Shown: piece after piece, positions 32,332 through 46,500 of the stretch
Layout: every line of letters begins with the position of its first letter
Position numbering within the stretch: the first letter of the stretch is position 1
From: Patiria pectinifera
Lineage: Eukaryota; Echinodermata; Asteroidea; Valvatida; Asterinidae
Reading direction: 5' to 3'
Assembly (NCBI GenBank): GCA_029964075.1
Contig: CM057147.1
Location: forward strand, 21,225,513 to 21,289,512
DNA length: 64,000 bases
Notes under the pieces: model-generated
The model's input: only the letters and a program-made list of their open reading frames with translations
Database searches by the model: none
What the model was told of the DNA's origin: nothing
Translations under genes and position numbers: made by a program

Positions 32332-35300
32332 ATATGCACACCTAAAATTTTAGGGTTGGCCGAGTTACCGGAAACACAGCATTATTTTATTTTGGCCTTA
32401 TTCCGAAAATCAACATAATTGTATTATTTGGTGAAGAAATGGTGTGATTCATCGATTTAACAAATTCCCTAAAACTTTGTAAGTTTGATAGGTTCCACTT
32501 CAAATAGGCCTATTCAGATGAACTGTACATGTGATAAAAGGAACATCAGTACATATTTTTCCCAGACGAACTGAAAGTATTTTGTGAATTACTTGTAAAT
32601 TGCAGTTTTTTTTCTTGCTACAAACCATGAAGGAATAAATGTTTTCAACTTCATGCATGGTGAACGGAGTTGTTCTTTAAACTTTGTGTACGAGTTCAAA
32701 ACATTGGGTACAAATACATGAAGCTCCAAGAAAATTTGAACATGAGAATGTAAGATCGCAGTTATAAAAATAAAATAAATTGTAATGCTTATATAGCGCT
32801 TTGCATCATATCAACAATCTCAAAGCACTTCAACGAACGCATTCCAAATCGATTGTTGGACAGATGTGCTGTTAAAGGAGACATTCCGTCGAAAAATTAA
32901 GGTAAAAACGCTCAAAAATTTAGAAAATATTTCTCCAAAAATGGATGATTTTTGCCCAAATCTTCAAATTTTCACGTGTTAGAGTATTGATTGATGTTCC
33001 TCTTGCATCCGGGTGAATTTCTGCCTTGTTTTGACAAAAGTCAATTTTTGGCCTTTTTTGACTTAAAATGTAAGGCTAATCCCCTTGATTTTTTTTCAAT
33101 TTTGGCCAAAAAATGAAATTGCTTGAAAGTTGCCTTAAGGGCTCTAGAATGCATTCCAAATCGATTGCTTGACAAATGTGCTATTAAAGGAGAAATTCCA
33201 ACATAAAATTAAGGTAAAAACGCTCAAAAATTAAGAAACAAAATTCTCAAAAACTTTTTTACGCAAATCTTCCAATTTCTACGTGTTAGAGTATTGATTG
33301 ATGTTCCTCTTGCATCCGGATGAATTTCTGCCTTGTTTCATTTTTTGGCAATTTCATTTTTTGGCCAAAACTGAAAAAAATTCTCCAAAAATGGATGATT
33401 TTTGCCCAAATCTTCCAATTTCTACGTGTTTGAGTATTGATTGATGTTCCTCTTGCATCCAGATGAATTTCTGCCTTGTTTTGACAAAAATCATTTTTTG
33501 GCCTTTTCTGACTAAAATTGTAAGGCTAACCCCTTGAATTTTGTTCAATTTTGGCCAAAAAATGAAATTGCTTGAAAGTTGCTAGAAGGATGCCTTAGTG
33601 GCTCTTGAACGCATTCCAAATGGATTGTTGGACAGATGTGCTATTAAAGGAGAAATTCCAACAAAACAATTAAGGTAAAAACCCTCAAAAATTAAGAAAA
33701 AAATTCTCCAAAAATGGATTGATTTTTGCCCAAATCTTCAAATTTCTACGTGTTAGAGTATTGATTGATGTTCCTCTTGCATCCGGATGAATTTCTGCCT
33801 TGTTTTGACAAAAGTCAATTTTTGGCCTTTTTTGACTTAAAATGTAAGGCTAACCCCTTGAATTTTTTTCAATTTTGACCAAAAAATGAAATTGCTTGAA
33901 AGTTGCTAGAAAGATGCCTTAAGGGCCCTAGAATGCATTCCAAATCGATTGCTTGAAAAAATTTGCTATTAAAGGGGAAATTCAGTCGAAAAATTAAGGT
34001 AAAAACGCTCAAAAATTAAGAAAAAAAATTCTCAAAAACTTTTTTACCCAAATCTTCCAATTTCTACGTGTTAGAGTATTGATTGATGTTCCTCTTGCAT
34101 CCGGATGAATTTCTGCCTTGTTTCATTTTTTGGCAATTTCATTTTTTGGCCAAAACTGAAAAAAAAATTCTCAAAAAATGGATGATTTTTGCCCAAATCT
34201 TCCAATTTCTACGTGTTTGAGTATTGATTGATGTTCCTCTTGCATCCAGATGAATTTCTGCCTTGTTTTGACAAAAATCATTTTTTGGCCTTTTCTGACT
34301 AAAATTGTAAGGCTAACCCCTTGAATTTTTTTCAATTTTGGCCAATAAAATGAAATTGCTTGAAATTTGCTAAAAAGATGCCTTAAGAGCCCTAGAACGC
34401 ATTTCCAATGGATTGCTGGACAGATGTGCTATTAAAGGAGAAATTCCAACAAAAAAAATAAGGTAAAATTGCTCAAAAATTAAGAAACAATTTTCAAAAA
34501 AATGGATGACTTTTACCCAAATCTTCAAATTTCTACGTGTCCGAGTATTGATTGATGTTCCTCTTGCATCCAGATGAAATTCTGCCTTGTTTTGACAAAA
34601 GTCACTTTTTGGCCTCTTTTTACTAAAAATGTAAGGCTAACCCCTTGAATTTTTTTTCAATTTTGCCAAAAAATGAAATTGCTTGAAAGTTGCTAGAAAG
34701 ATGCCTTAATGGCCTTAGAACGCATTCCAAATCGATTGCTTGAAAAAATTTGCTATTAAAGGGGAAATTCAGTCGAAAAATTAAGGTAAAAACGCTCAAA
34801 AATTAAGAAAAAAAATTCTCAAAAACTTTTTTACCCAAATCTTCCAATTTCTACGTGTTAGAGTATTGATTGATGTTCCTCTTGCATCCGGATGAATTTC
34901 TGCCTTGTTTCATTTTTTGGCAATTTCATTTTTTGGCCAAAACTGAAAAAAAATTCTCAAAAAATGGATGATTTTTGCCCAAATCTTCCAATTTCTACGT
35001 GTTTGAGTATTGATTGATGTTCCTCTTGCATCCAGATGAATTTCTGCCTTGTTTTGACAAAAGTCATTTTTTGGCCTTTTATGACTAAAAATGTAAGGCT
35101 AACCCCTTGAATTTTGTTCAATTTTGGCCAAAAAATGAAATTGCTTGAAAGTTGCTAGAAAGATGCCTTAGTGGCCCTAGAATGCATTCCAAATCGATTG
35201 CTTGACAAATTTGCTATTAAAGGAGAAATTCCAACATAAAATTAAGGTAAAAACGCTCAAAAATTAAGAAACAAAATTCTCAAAAACTTTTTTACCCAAA

Positions 35301-36594
35301 TCTTCCAATTTCTACGTGTTAGAGTATTGATTGATGTTCCTCTTGCATCCGGATGAATTTCTGTCTTGTTTCATTTTTTGGCAATTTCATTTTTTGGCCA
35401 AAACTGAAAAAAATTCTCAAAAAATGGATGATTTTTGCCCAAATCTTCCAATTTCTACGTGTTTGAGTATTGATTGATGTTCCTCTTGCATCCAGATGAA
35501 TTTCTGCCTTGTTTTGACAAAAGTCATTTTTTGGCCTTTTTTGACTAAAAATGTAAGGCTAACCCCTTGAATTTTGTTCAATTTTGGCCAAAAAATGAAA
35601 TTGCTTGAAAGTTGCTAGAAGGATGCCTTAGTGGCTCTTGAACGCATTCCAAATGGATTGTTGGACAGATGTGCTATTAAAGGGGAAATTCCAATAAAAC
35701 AATTAAGGTAAAAACCCTCAAAAATTAAGAAAAAAATTCTCCAAAAATGGATTGATTTTTGCCCAAATCTTCAAATTTCTACGTGTTAGAGTATTGATTG
35801 ATGTTCCTCTTGCATCCGGATGAATTTCTGCCTTGTTTTGACAAAAGTCAATTTTTGGCCTTTTTTGACTAAAAATGTAAGGCTAACCCCTTGCATTTTT
35901 TTCAATTTTGGCCAAAAAATGAAATTGCTTGAAAGTTGCTAGAAAGATGCCTTAAGAGCCCTAGAACGCATTCCAAATGGATTGCTGGACAGATGTGCTA
36001 TTAAAGGGGAAATTCAGTCGAAAAATTAAGGTAAAATCGCTCCAAAAACAATTTCTCTAAAAATGGATGATTTTTGCCCAAATCTTCCAATTTCTACGTG
36101 TTTGAGTATTGATTGATGTTCCTCTTGCATCCAGATGAATTTCTGCCTTGTTTTGACAAAAGTCATTTTTTGGCCTTTTCTGACTAAAAATGTAAGGCTA
36201 ACCCCTTGAATTTTGTTCAATTTTGGCAAAAAAATGAAATTGCTTGAAAGTTGCTAGAAAGATGCCTTAATGGCTCTTGAACGCATTCCAAATCGATTGA
36301 TTGACAGATGTGCTATTAAAGGAGAAATTCCAACAAAACAATTAAGGTAAAAACGCTCAAAAATTAAGAAAAAAATTCTCCAAAAATGGATGATTTTTGC
36401 CCAAATCTTCAAATTTTAACGTGTTTGAGTATTGATTGGTGTTCCTCTTGCATCCGGATGAATTTCTGCCTTGTTTTGACAAAAGTCATTTTTTGGTCTT
36501 TTTTGACTAAAAATGTAAGGCTAACCCCTTGAATTTTGTTCAATTTTGGCCAAAAAATGAAATTGCTTGAAAGTTGCTAGAAAGATGCCTTAAG

Positions 36595-36772
36595 CATGGG
36601 CGTTGCCAGGATTTCTTCTAGAGGGGGGCAAAAAAATTTTTTGCCAAAAAATGCTTGTTTTTCTCAACACATTCTCGATTTATCTCTGTTTTAGAGGGGG
36701 GCAGGGACATTCTGCCCCCCCCCCCCAACTCATTAAATTTACACCACTTTGTCTTCGCGCCTCTTTTTCTTT

Positions 36773-36804
<32 letters not shown>

Positions 36805-36865
36805 CTTTGGGGGGGGGGGGGGGGGCAAGTGCCCCCCCTTGCCCCCCCCCCTCGCGACGCCCATG
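36595..36865. mobile_element. 271-bp hAT-like insertion in the satellite array
   Basis: The ends 'catgggcgttgccagg' and the complement of 'cctcgcgacgcccatg' are terminal inverted repeats. An 8-bp target duplication, GCCTTAAG, is at 36587-36594 and 36866-36873. The sister array units show the unoccupied site. The interior contains a long T run and long C/G runs. Confidence 0.85.
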
Positions 36866-37747
36866 GCCTTAAGGGCCCTGCCCTAGAACGCATTCCAAAT
36901 GGATTGTTGGACAGATGTGCTATTAAAGGGGAAATTCAGTCGAAAAATTAAGGTAAAATCGCTCCAAAAACAATTCTATAACAATTGATGATTTTTGCCC
37001 AAATCTTCAAATTCCTAACGTGTTAGAGTATTGATTGATGTTCCTCTTGCATCCGGATGAATTTCTGCCTTGTTTTGACAACAGTCATTTTTTGGCCTTT
37101 TCTGACTACTAAATGTAAGGCTAACCCCTTGAATTTTGTTCAATTTTGGCCAAAAAATGAAATTGCTTGAAAGTTGCTAGAAAGATGCCTTAATGACTCT
37201 TGAACGCATTCCAAATCGATTGATTGACAGATGTGCTATTAAAGGAGAAATTCCAACAAAACAATTAAGGTAAAAACGCTCAAAAATTAAGAAAAAAATT
37301 CTCCAAAAATGGATGATTTTTGCCCAAATCTTCAAATTTTCACGTGTTTGAGTATTGATTGGTGTTCCTCTTGCATCCAGATGAATTTCTGCCTTGTTTT
37401 GACAAAAGTCATTTTTTGGTCTTTTTTGACTAAAAATGTAAGGCTAACCCCTTGAATTTTTTTCAATTTTGGCCAAAAAATGAAATTGCTTGAAAGTTGC
37501 TAGAAAGATGCCTTAAGAGCCCTAGAACGCATTCCAAATGGATTGTTGGACAGATGTGCTATTAAAGGGGAAATTCAGTCGAAAAATTAAGGTAAAATCG
37601 CTCAAAAAAATTTCTATAAAAATTGATGATTTTTGCCTAAATCTTCAAATTCCTACGTGTTAGAGTATTGATTGATGCTCCTCTTGCATCCGGATGAATT
37701 TTTGCCTTGTTTCGACAAAAGTCAATTTTTGGCCTTTTCTGACTTAA

Positions 37748-38263
37748 AGGGAAAATACAACATTTGCAAACATCAAAAAAATAAAACTACCAAATCATTT
37801 TGAAATACCTTGCTGGACTGTTCGTGAATGACAGTGTAAAGCATCCTGTAAAATCATGGCACCTGGTATACTGTCATTTTCAAGAAAAGTGGTATTTTTG
37901 TATCAATTTCCAATGCTGGTCGGCCGACCAGCATTGGAAAACACTGGCTTTTTTTCAAATACTGGCCCCCAATTGACCATTGCACTTGTTTGCAATCGAT
38001 TACACACATATGAACGGGTACAAGCCAGCTAGACTGGTTCCCTGACCTTACAATTCCCCAATGTATGTAAACTGCTCTGTTTCTTCTTATATGGAGTCGG
38101 GGAACCAGACTACAGGAAAATGATTGTTTTTCTTGGTTTTTATAGCATTTTCGAACCCAAAACCTCAAAAAAGTCAGTGTAACTATATTTGCTATATATT
38201 TCCAACCCCCCAATTCCATCCATTTCTGAAAATTACAGCAAAAGCAAATGATGTATATTCCCT
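37748..38263. mobile_element. TTAA-specific MITE, family A, in the satellite array
   Basis: TTAA target duplications are at 37744-37747 and 38264-38267. Sister units read 'gacttaaaatgtaagg' at the same place, giving the unoccupied site. The ends are 'agggaaaatac' and the complement of 'gtatattccct'. The centre is the palindrome 'ggtcggccgacc'. Confidence 0.93.
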
Positions 38264-38640
38264 TTAAAATGTAAGGCTAACCCCTTGAATATTTTTCAAT
38301 TTTAGCCAAAAAATGAAATTGCTTGAAAGTTGCTAGAAAGTTCCCTTAATGGCTCTTGAAGGCATTTCAAATTCCGATTGCTGGACAGATGTGCTATTAA
38401 AGGTGAAATCCTGTCGAAAAATTGAGGTAAAAATTCCATCTAATAATAGTAAAACTTTCACTCAAAACTTTTTTTTTTCCTCTACTTGAAAAATGGATGA
38501 TTTTTGCCAAAATCTTCAAAATTCTGCGTGTTAGAAAATTGATTATTGTTCCTCTTGCATCCAGATAATTTCAGCTTTGTTTTGAGAAAAAGTCAATTTT
38601 TTGCCAATTTTGACTCAAAATGTAAGGCTAACCCCTGGAA

Positions 38641-39573
38641 TTGATTAAACACGTGTCCATGACATGTGACTTGTCACTTTCCTCATTATCTTCATTTAGA
38701 CATGCGCAAATACAACCAAGGAGTCCTTTATCATGCTGCCACCATTTCAGTCATGTTCCCTGTATCCAATAAGAGTACTGAATGATAATATGTTTTGTGC
38801 AAAAAGGACCCAGAGTTTTTTCCTTCCAGCCTCACTTTGGTTACATTGACTTGAATGGGCAAAAACCAATTGGCTGCAACATGATAATGGTCTATTGAGC
38901 CCAAAGTTACATATTGCAACAGTTTCACTACTGAAAACTACTTACTTTTTGTTGTTTTCAGAAAGATCCTCTCGAAGTCAATTCTAGACTTGCTGACCAT
39001 TGGCTGAATAAACACACTCAAAATATTTTACAAGCTTTGTAATTTTATTAACTTCTTACAACTCAAGGTGACCTGGGACAAATTGAACAAAAAAATGGAT
39101 TATTTTTTGCAAAAGAAGCGGCTCGGAACTATGAACACCAAGCAAAAGTGCAGTGCTGAAGATAAATTTCTAATGAGTGCAAATCGTGAGTTCAGACTAG
39201 CCTTGCCCTGAAAACGTGACCATGGAATATGGAAAAATAAAATTCTGATTGCTTTTACATGCATTTAACAATTGTTAACTGCTTTGATGTGGGATATGCC
39301 ATATTTAACACCCAAGGGCTATGCACCCCATGAGGGGGTTAAAAACGGCATATCCCTCATCACAGCATTTAACAATTGTTTTGTTATATCTTGCCAAGAA
39401 GTCAAAAAGATAAATGGTTGTAACTTACTATGCAAGAAATAAATGAAATCAGTGCAGTGTTGCCCTTGATAACTGCAGGCTTTTTTGCCTGACATGAGAC
39501 TGAGCGGTTCCGCATTGCATGCAGTTCTCAGTTGCGAGCACATGTGCAGGTTCAACAGCGGGCATATATGTGG
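38641..39573. other. Intergenic DNA, no gene recognised
   Basis: Several short frames exist but none resembles a protein. A short inverted pair, 'ggcatatccc' with 'gggatatgcc', brackets 39294-39357. Confidence 0.4.
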
Positions 39574-40123
39574 TTAAAGCCAGAGTCCATCCTTTGCAGC
39601 TATCCAAAAAATAACTGGCGTATTTATTGTTGAAAAACATATTTGGTTGAAAGATAGTAAGGGGACTAAAGTCCCTGTGAAATTATTCTTTCTGGCAAGC
39701 TGTCATTTTGAAGTAATCAACGAAAGAATGCCTTTCCAACGGTGCGTCTTAAGAAGCACCGTTGGAAATTTCCGTTAGTAGTTTTTTTTTTTTCAATAGG
39801 CGAAAAGCGCAAGCATTTGCACGACCCACACACGCGCGCGGTTGCTATAATTCGTCGGATCGGTGCGTGACATCGCGTAGCTGCGATCAGCTCAGTGAGA
39901 ACTTGTCTCGGGCGCTGATTTCAGGCCCAATTCAAAACATGATTCAGCCACTTTTGATTTGAAATTGAGATCCTAGAATGTTTTTTTTTTTTAAATATAC
40001 AGCTGAAGCTGAGCTGAAACTTCATCAGGTTAGCTGTTCAGCATCCTTCTTTAGAATTTGAGCACTATTGTTGCTTCAAACGAACAAAATGCACAAATTA
40101 CAAATGATGGACTGTACCTTTAA
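39574..40123. mobile_element. TTAA-flanked MITE, family B (inverted copy)
   Basis: It is the same family as 10490-11006 and 25614-26125, in the opposite orientation. TTAA lies at both ends, with 'caaatgatggactgtacc' at the right. The central palindrome is 'cggtgcgtcttaagaagcac'. Confidence 0.8.
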
Positions 40124-40518
40124 CCATTGCTTTTTTACAGACTGGACATGTGTAGCTGTTCTTGACCAATGAAATTACAGTATCCAAGCACACGATATAA
40201 CAAAAACCATTGAATCACAGGGCGGCCCAAAAAACGTCATTATTTGTGACATCTAATCCAAATAATCTGTGCGCCTAACGGTTAACAGTGCCATTTTGGT
40301 ACCAACAGAATCAATTGCACCTTGTAAATACTCAATAACATTATTTAACAAGATTTTCAAAAAATATTAAAATCCGATTCTTTTTTCAAATTTCCAAACA
40401 AAGTATTACCCGCTTTATTATTTACATGTATTTCAAAATATCACCGGACAACGCTCTCAATCGGTCAGAAAAAAATTGTCATATTTAGGTGCTGAAGCTG
40501 CGTAATCCTGAATACATT

Positions 40519-40525
40519 TTATTCA
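40519..40525 (-). terminator. AATAAA polyadenylation signal abutting the stop codon
   Basis: On the minus strand the stop codon TGA runs directly into ATAAA, so AATAAA overlaps it. If this signal is used the 3' UTR would be about 15-30 nt. Use is inferred, not shown. Confidence 0.5.
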
Positions 40526-43500
40526 TGAGTTGCTTGGTTCCTCGTCTTCTGTCAGCTTAATTTTATCCTGAAAAATGAAGAAGAAGAGCAGATTATCACA
40601 ATTGCAGATGTCTGATTAATAAAACAGAGGTTCAAGTCTCACACTAAAAAAAATGACGCTGAAAAAAATCATTTGAGCATTCAGTGCTAAATACAGGGGA
40701 AGTAAAAAAACACGAAACCCAAAAGGCAGGACCAATTTTTTTTATAAAGTTTTGCATGTAGCACTTTTAAAATGTAGGATATGAAAGTCAATCAATGAGC
40801 TTTCTTGTAGTACAAGAGTCATTCAAATCAATCATGTACTTTTCAAGTTACGGCATTCAGAGGGTTGAAAAATGCCAAAAAACAAAAAGTTTTTCCATTT
40901 AAATAAACCATACAAATTGGAAATTTTATGAGATGAAATTTTTTTTAAATATTCAAGAGCACGGGTAGCGCCACTTGAACATATGAACCAATCTCCAAGG
41001 ATGGATTCTGAAAGCGCAGACATCAACAAATTAGGTACTCAAGGCGCTGTATCGCTTATGATTCGACTTACAATGACATCTTTGAAAGTTGTCTTCATGA
41101 CTTCTTGAAAGCGCTCCTCCTCCCGCCAGTACATCTCGCTGAGCACTCCCTCCTCCCTGACCTCCGGGGGCAAGCTCTGTAGGATCAGGTCAGACATGGG
41201 TTGACCTTTGACCCCATCGGCAGCCGCCGCAAACTTCTGGAAATCGTCCACGTTGAGGAACCTGTCCTCCATCTGCATTCACAAATAAATGAATAAATAA
41301 ATTAAAAAGTCTTGGTCCTGTATGCACATTTCTTGTTTTAGCTTGGCCTTTATTCCCTTGCAAGATTTTGCCCTTGAATCATCGTCGAGTTCATCACACG
41401 TCTTCCAGTCTCATTAAGTCAAGTCACAAGCTGGTCAAATGAACTGTGAAAAAAACGTGGACCTTTGTATTTCATCCACAATTGCTAGTGACTGGACTTG
41501 TGAAAGGACTTGTGATTAAATACTTTTGACCAGACTTGTTATGAACTTGTGCTAGTCTCGACTTAAAACACGACTTCTGTATTGCAGTTTTGGGGAAATC
41601 ACACAATCTGACAGATCAAACATGAAAGGACCAATAATGGTCAGAAACATCAATCGTTCACCGTCACTTCTTTCAACGAAAAACACTCTCCCAAAGGAAT
41701 GGTCCTCATAATGGTCCTCAATGTGACAAACATGGCCCATTACAAGTCTCCTTTATTATTTTTACAAAGAAAGAGGCCAATTTTGTGACTCATAACTTTC
41801 ATGTTGATGATCACTTGGGGTTGAATATTCTTACCAGCAACTGAACCGTCTTGCCCTTGTCAAAATGGCCGTCCCACAGAGTGAGAGTGAGGCTGGCATA
41901 GCTGGTATCCAGAGCGATGGTTCCCTTCTGCAATGCACTGACCATCCAACCATATAGATCCGGGGCATCAGAAAGCTCCTTCAGGAATGACTAGAATAAA
42001 TGGCCAAAGTATTGACAAATTTATAGTCACATCGTCACATGTCCTTATATGTCAATAACCAGTAAGTCAGTCATCCTCTAGAGTCAGGTTGGCGTAGCGG
42101 TACTTTCCTCGCCTTCCACTCTGCTGCTGTTACCCAGGTTCGATTCCTGTCTGGGTCAATATGCAGATTGGGTTTTCAGTCCCTACATGGGTTTTCCCTA
42201 GGTCATCATTCTTGGGTTTTCCTCAGACCTCTAAAATTGCAATTTGTTCCATTTGTATTCTCCCTACAGGTTTCATCAGGAGCACGTTTTGGAGGCCCTT
42301 GAACTGGAACATGTTTCTGACGTCACAGCCGTGACCTGAATCGTGTTTCCTGTGCACCGCGAAAACGACTGACCGGAAAATTGTTCATGACGTCATGATA
42401 CTGCCTACGTGACTGCACCCAACTCAAAAGAATTCACGCGGCGACCGGACATGATTAACAATAACATTCAAAGCAAAAGTGGGAGGTTTTTTTTATAGCG
42501 TTTCCCTAAAGTTCTAAAAAGAGTAGGCCTGATATTCTGTATCAACTTTCGTACCAATTGAAGGTAAAAACCCACTATTTAAACCCCATTTATGGTAAAA
42601 AATAACGTCGTCTGCTAAGCTTGTTTACCTTTCCGCCATCTTGAAACATAAGTGAACCGACCGGAAACCTGGGTTCAACTTTGGTCGAAACAATGACGTC
42701 ATTTCAGTGTAACCGAAGCGCCAAAACGGCCGCGAACCAGAAACATGTTTACGGTCACGGCGCCAAAACGTGCCCCAGGCTTGTGAGCTACAGTGCCTAC
42801 GGCACTTTTTAGGATTCCTTGGTTTCGCAAAGACAAATAAAAATTAAGAACCCACGTTCCCATGAAATACAAGACATCACTTATAGGTGATTGTGAAGTG
42901 CAGGCCTCCTCTTTAATTTTGATGAAAATAGAGTCAAGGGTGTTTTTTTATCATTCCAAAATGACTTTTTCGACCTAAAATAAACTTCTTTCCATTCTAA
43001 TGACACCTTTTTTGTAATTTTGAACAGTTTCTTGGGGTAGAAGTTGCGATTTTCGTTCGTGGTGCAGTGATATTCAGAGCAGTATTGCTTATTCAAGCCA
43101 TCTTTATTTTCGCATTGAGTTTTGTCGTTGTCATCGTCATTTTACCCCCAAATTTCCCTCAAAAAATCAAAACCCTACCCTTTATCTATGACATACCTGC
43201 ATGTTCTTAATGTCACCAACAAGTTTGGTAAGTCATACAAATTGAAAGTATATTTTGTTTCCTGTTAGGGAAACAGGCACATAACTACAAGATCAAGGAT
43301 AGATTCTTATACTTACAAACTTGCCGTCGTCCTGAAAGATTGGGAGCAGGTATGAACCCTGAGCGACACAGCCTTTATCAAACAGCGGCAGCAGACTCCA
43401 ACCCAGTCTGGAGTCAGACTCTAAGGAGACTGGCTCCGTCCCGTCCTTGCCAAACATCTGTCCAGGGCCCTGATTGGCCGGGTCTGGCTTGTAGGTGATG

Positions 43501-46500
43501 GACAGGCCAATCACTCGCAGCAATAGGAGGGACCTTGGGCTGTAGCTTGGGTGAAGTTTCTGGAATCAAGTATCAGTTTGAAAGATTGAGACTCTTGCAA
43601 GAAGTTGTATGAAATGAGCCCTTTTGACTAATACATGTGCAAATGTGGCAACCCTTTGGGGTTCCAGTCATGCTAGTACCTTAAAACATATGCACTGAAA
43701 TTTTTTCTGTGCTTTTTGTGCTCTTTAGGAAAACTACCAGCACATACACACTGCATCAACTCATGAGGGCAATTAAGCTAATGGCTCAGAATGGCTTATC
43801 ACCAACCTGATTCACATGTAGTTTACGCTCAACTAAAAGTGGTATTTTGTTCATTTTGTACAAAAAATGCATCAATTGGTTGTCGTTGATCAATGTTTGC
43901 ATGAAAGTTAAGCAACTCCATATTTGAACATCGAATGGACACTTGGCTTAACAATGATGCTACATGTATATAGCTTAAGAATGATGCTCTCTTTTTCACA
44001 TTCACAGAACTAAAATGCGCTTAAAGTATTTTGCTGACTACCTTCTGTCAAAAACTTGCCACCTCCAAAAATGTTATTTTATAAACCTGATAATCTAAAA
44101 AAAAAAAAATTAAAGAAAAATTCAGTCTGGAAGTGTGCCTAACAAATTTTCTTTTAAGACCAGAAATGTCAAAAGTTGCAAATTTGAAACAACCAACCAA
44201 CCTTAGGTGGGTCCTTGAAGACCGGTGCAGTCTGTAGGCTTGATGACTTGGCATCCTGAACCAGGAAATGCTCCGTGTCTGATGAGCCAAGCTCTCCCTT
44301 AGATGTCACATCGCTGCCCGGTAGGACATAAACGCTGATATTGCTGTACTTGCCTTCACCTATTAACGACAAGGCAAGTGGTGTAATTAGGCAAATGATT
44401 AGGAATTTGCAGTGCTGCAGTGGAGTCGGCAAATTATGCTCAACTATGAGTTTGTGAGAAGAAAGACAGGCTGTAACATGGGGAGTCAGGTTGGCGTAGC
44501 GGTATTTTCCCCACTTTTCACAGCTGTGACCCGGGTTCAAATCCGCGTGGGCATTCTCTGGGTTTTCCTCCCACCTCTAAAACTGTAATTTCTTCTCATC
44601 ATCTTCTCTCCACAGGTTTCTTCAGGCTTGCGAGCTACGTACAGTGCCTTGGGCACTTTTGAGGAATCCTTGGTGTCATTGCCAGAAATAAGTAATAATA
44701 ATATAGTCGTGTTCCCTAACGTGGCGCACTTCGAAGCTTACCCAACTTTCCAAACCTGCCAAACCTCTTTGTTGACAAACATCAAATTCATGCAGTAAAA
44801 TAATGGTACTTTTACCTTATTAATGCTTGCTATTTAACCTCCGTGAACAATTTCGGTTTCATAAAATTTAAGCCGAAATTAAAAAACGGTGGCGTCCGGA
44901 AATTGGGCACAAATTGGCGGAGTGTTCCCTAACGTGGCGCACTTAAATAAATCTCGGAAAATTCCAAATTAACATTTAAGAATTTCTGTAAACTTGATCA
45001 ATTCTGATAAATCATTATTATTTCTACTTACATACCCAGCCAGATGTTTGTCAGAAAATTATTTTCTTATTTTTCGGGGCATTTTCAAAGGTTTCACTTT
45101 GCACTTGAAAATAAAATCGGAAAATCACGCCAAAATAAATTTTTCTTTTAACTTTGTAGCGGGTAAATAAACTCGCAATTTATGAACGGGAGTGTTTAGA
45201 ACTTGATGAAATTTCACTTTCTGTGAAATTTCAGTTAAAACTTTTGCTCTAGCTAGGCGCTACAGGCGAAAAATCAAAGTGCGCCACGTTAGGGGCCGCG
45301 CCACGTTAGGGTACATCAACAATACAAATACTAATAATAAATTCTTGGCTTTTGATTATGGATAGGAAACTAAGTTCTGAGACAACTGAAGGTACGCTAA
45401 AAAAGTGCTTGAAGTATTTGGAGTCTGATTCATTGTGCTTTTCTTGTTTACTTGTGGTGACAGTTCTGTTGACAATTCTGTTTTAATCCACAGATTTGAA
45501 ACTCATTTCAACAACTCATTCAACATAACCTTGATATTTAGGCTTGATTCTTAACATCTAAAACTTTTTTTTCAGAATACTTGGGAACCCAGGCAAAAGG
45601 ACTCAAGCACAATATTAACATAAACAGAAAATTTGACATCATGATTTCATTTTACATAGGTCTATTTTCAAAAGTGCCAGAGACTGCTAAATTTTCGAAT
45701 CTGTTTTATCAATGCTACAAAATCAAGATCTATACATTCCTGAAGGTAGTATACAACATTTGCTTTTGCTGCAATTTTCAGAAATGAATGGATTTGGAGA
45801 TTAGTATTTTATAGCAAATATTATTGCACTGACCTGTCTAAAGTTTTGTGATCATAGATGCTGGAAAAATCCCCCCCCCCAAAAAAAAAATGCTTCCTGA
45901 CCCTACTTCAGACGAAACGGAGCAATTTATAGATGTCAAAGACTGTCAGATCATTGAACCAGACTAACTGGCTTGCACCCGGTCAGGGATGTGTATTGCA
46001 AACAAAATGTGGATTAACTACGTTTTTTTTCCAATGATGGTCAGCTGACCATTATTGGAAATTGGTACAAAATTTCACTCTTCTTGAAAATGACAGCACA
46101 CAAGGTGCCATGATTTCACAGGATGCTTCAGACTGTTATTCACCTACAGTCAAGTAAGGTACTAATAATTTGGTAGTTTTGTATTTTGATGTTTGCAAAT
46201 GTTGTGTATTACATTTCAAGACTTTGCACTTCACCTTTAAATCAAACTGTAATCTACACTTTGTTTGACGGATTAAAAGGAACTTGTAGTGAAATTCCTA
46301 CAGCAGCTGTATATATTATGTGCAGTCCTGGCCGAAGAAATAAAAAGTCAGTTAAGTCCTTTTTTGGTCTGAGTTCTGCCCTAGTGGCCAAGGCATTTTT
46401 GTGTTCTATTGCCCATTGTGTTCAGTTTTTTTGACTGGGCAGGGCAGGGCATTCCATTCTACGCGTCGGTATATAAACCAGGAGCACATGCTTTCACCAC

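Larger units (their letters stand above)
32835..38640. repeat. 5.8-kb tandem array, about 14 units with higher-order alternation
   Basis: The anchor 'gcattccaaat' occurs about 14 times, near 32838, 33150, 33609, 33934, 34398, 34721, 35184, 35641, 35967, 36280, 36889, 37206, 37527 and 38361. After removing two insertions, the spacings are either about 310-330 or about 457-464 bp. The long form carries an extra partial copy of about 140 bp around 'ttcattttttggcaattt'. Short and long forms alternate in the left half. Units share 'gttcctcttgcatcc' and 'gtaaggctaacccc'. It is an AT-rich satellite with no coding role seen. Confidence 0.93.

Noticed and set aside
33354-36229. Recurrent minus-strand frames of about 65 codons in the satellite array
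   Set aside because: They are copies of one chance open stretch in the repeat unit, with no conserved start context and no known domain.
38731-38928. 65-codon minus-strand frame downstream of the TBC-like gene
   Set aside because: The TBC-like gene already ends at 40523 in a phase-consistent last exon, and this frame matches nothing.
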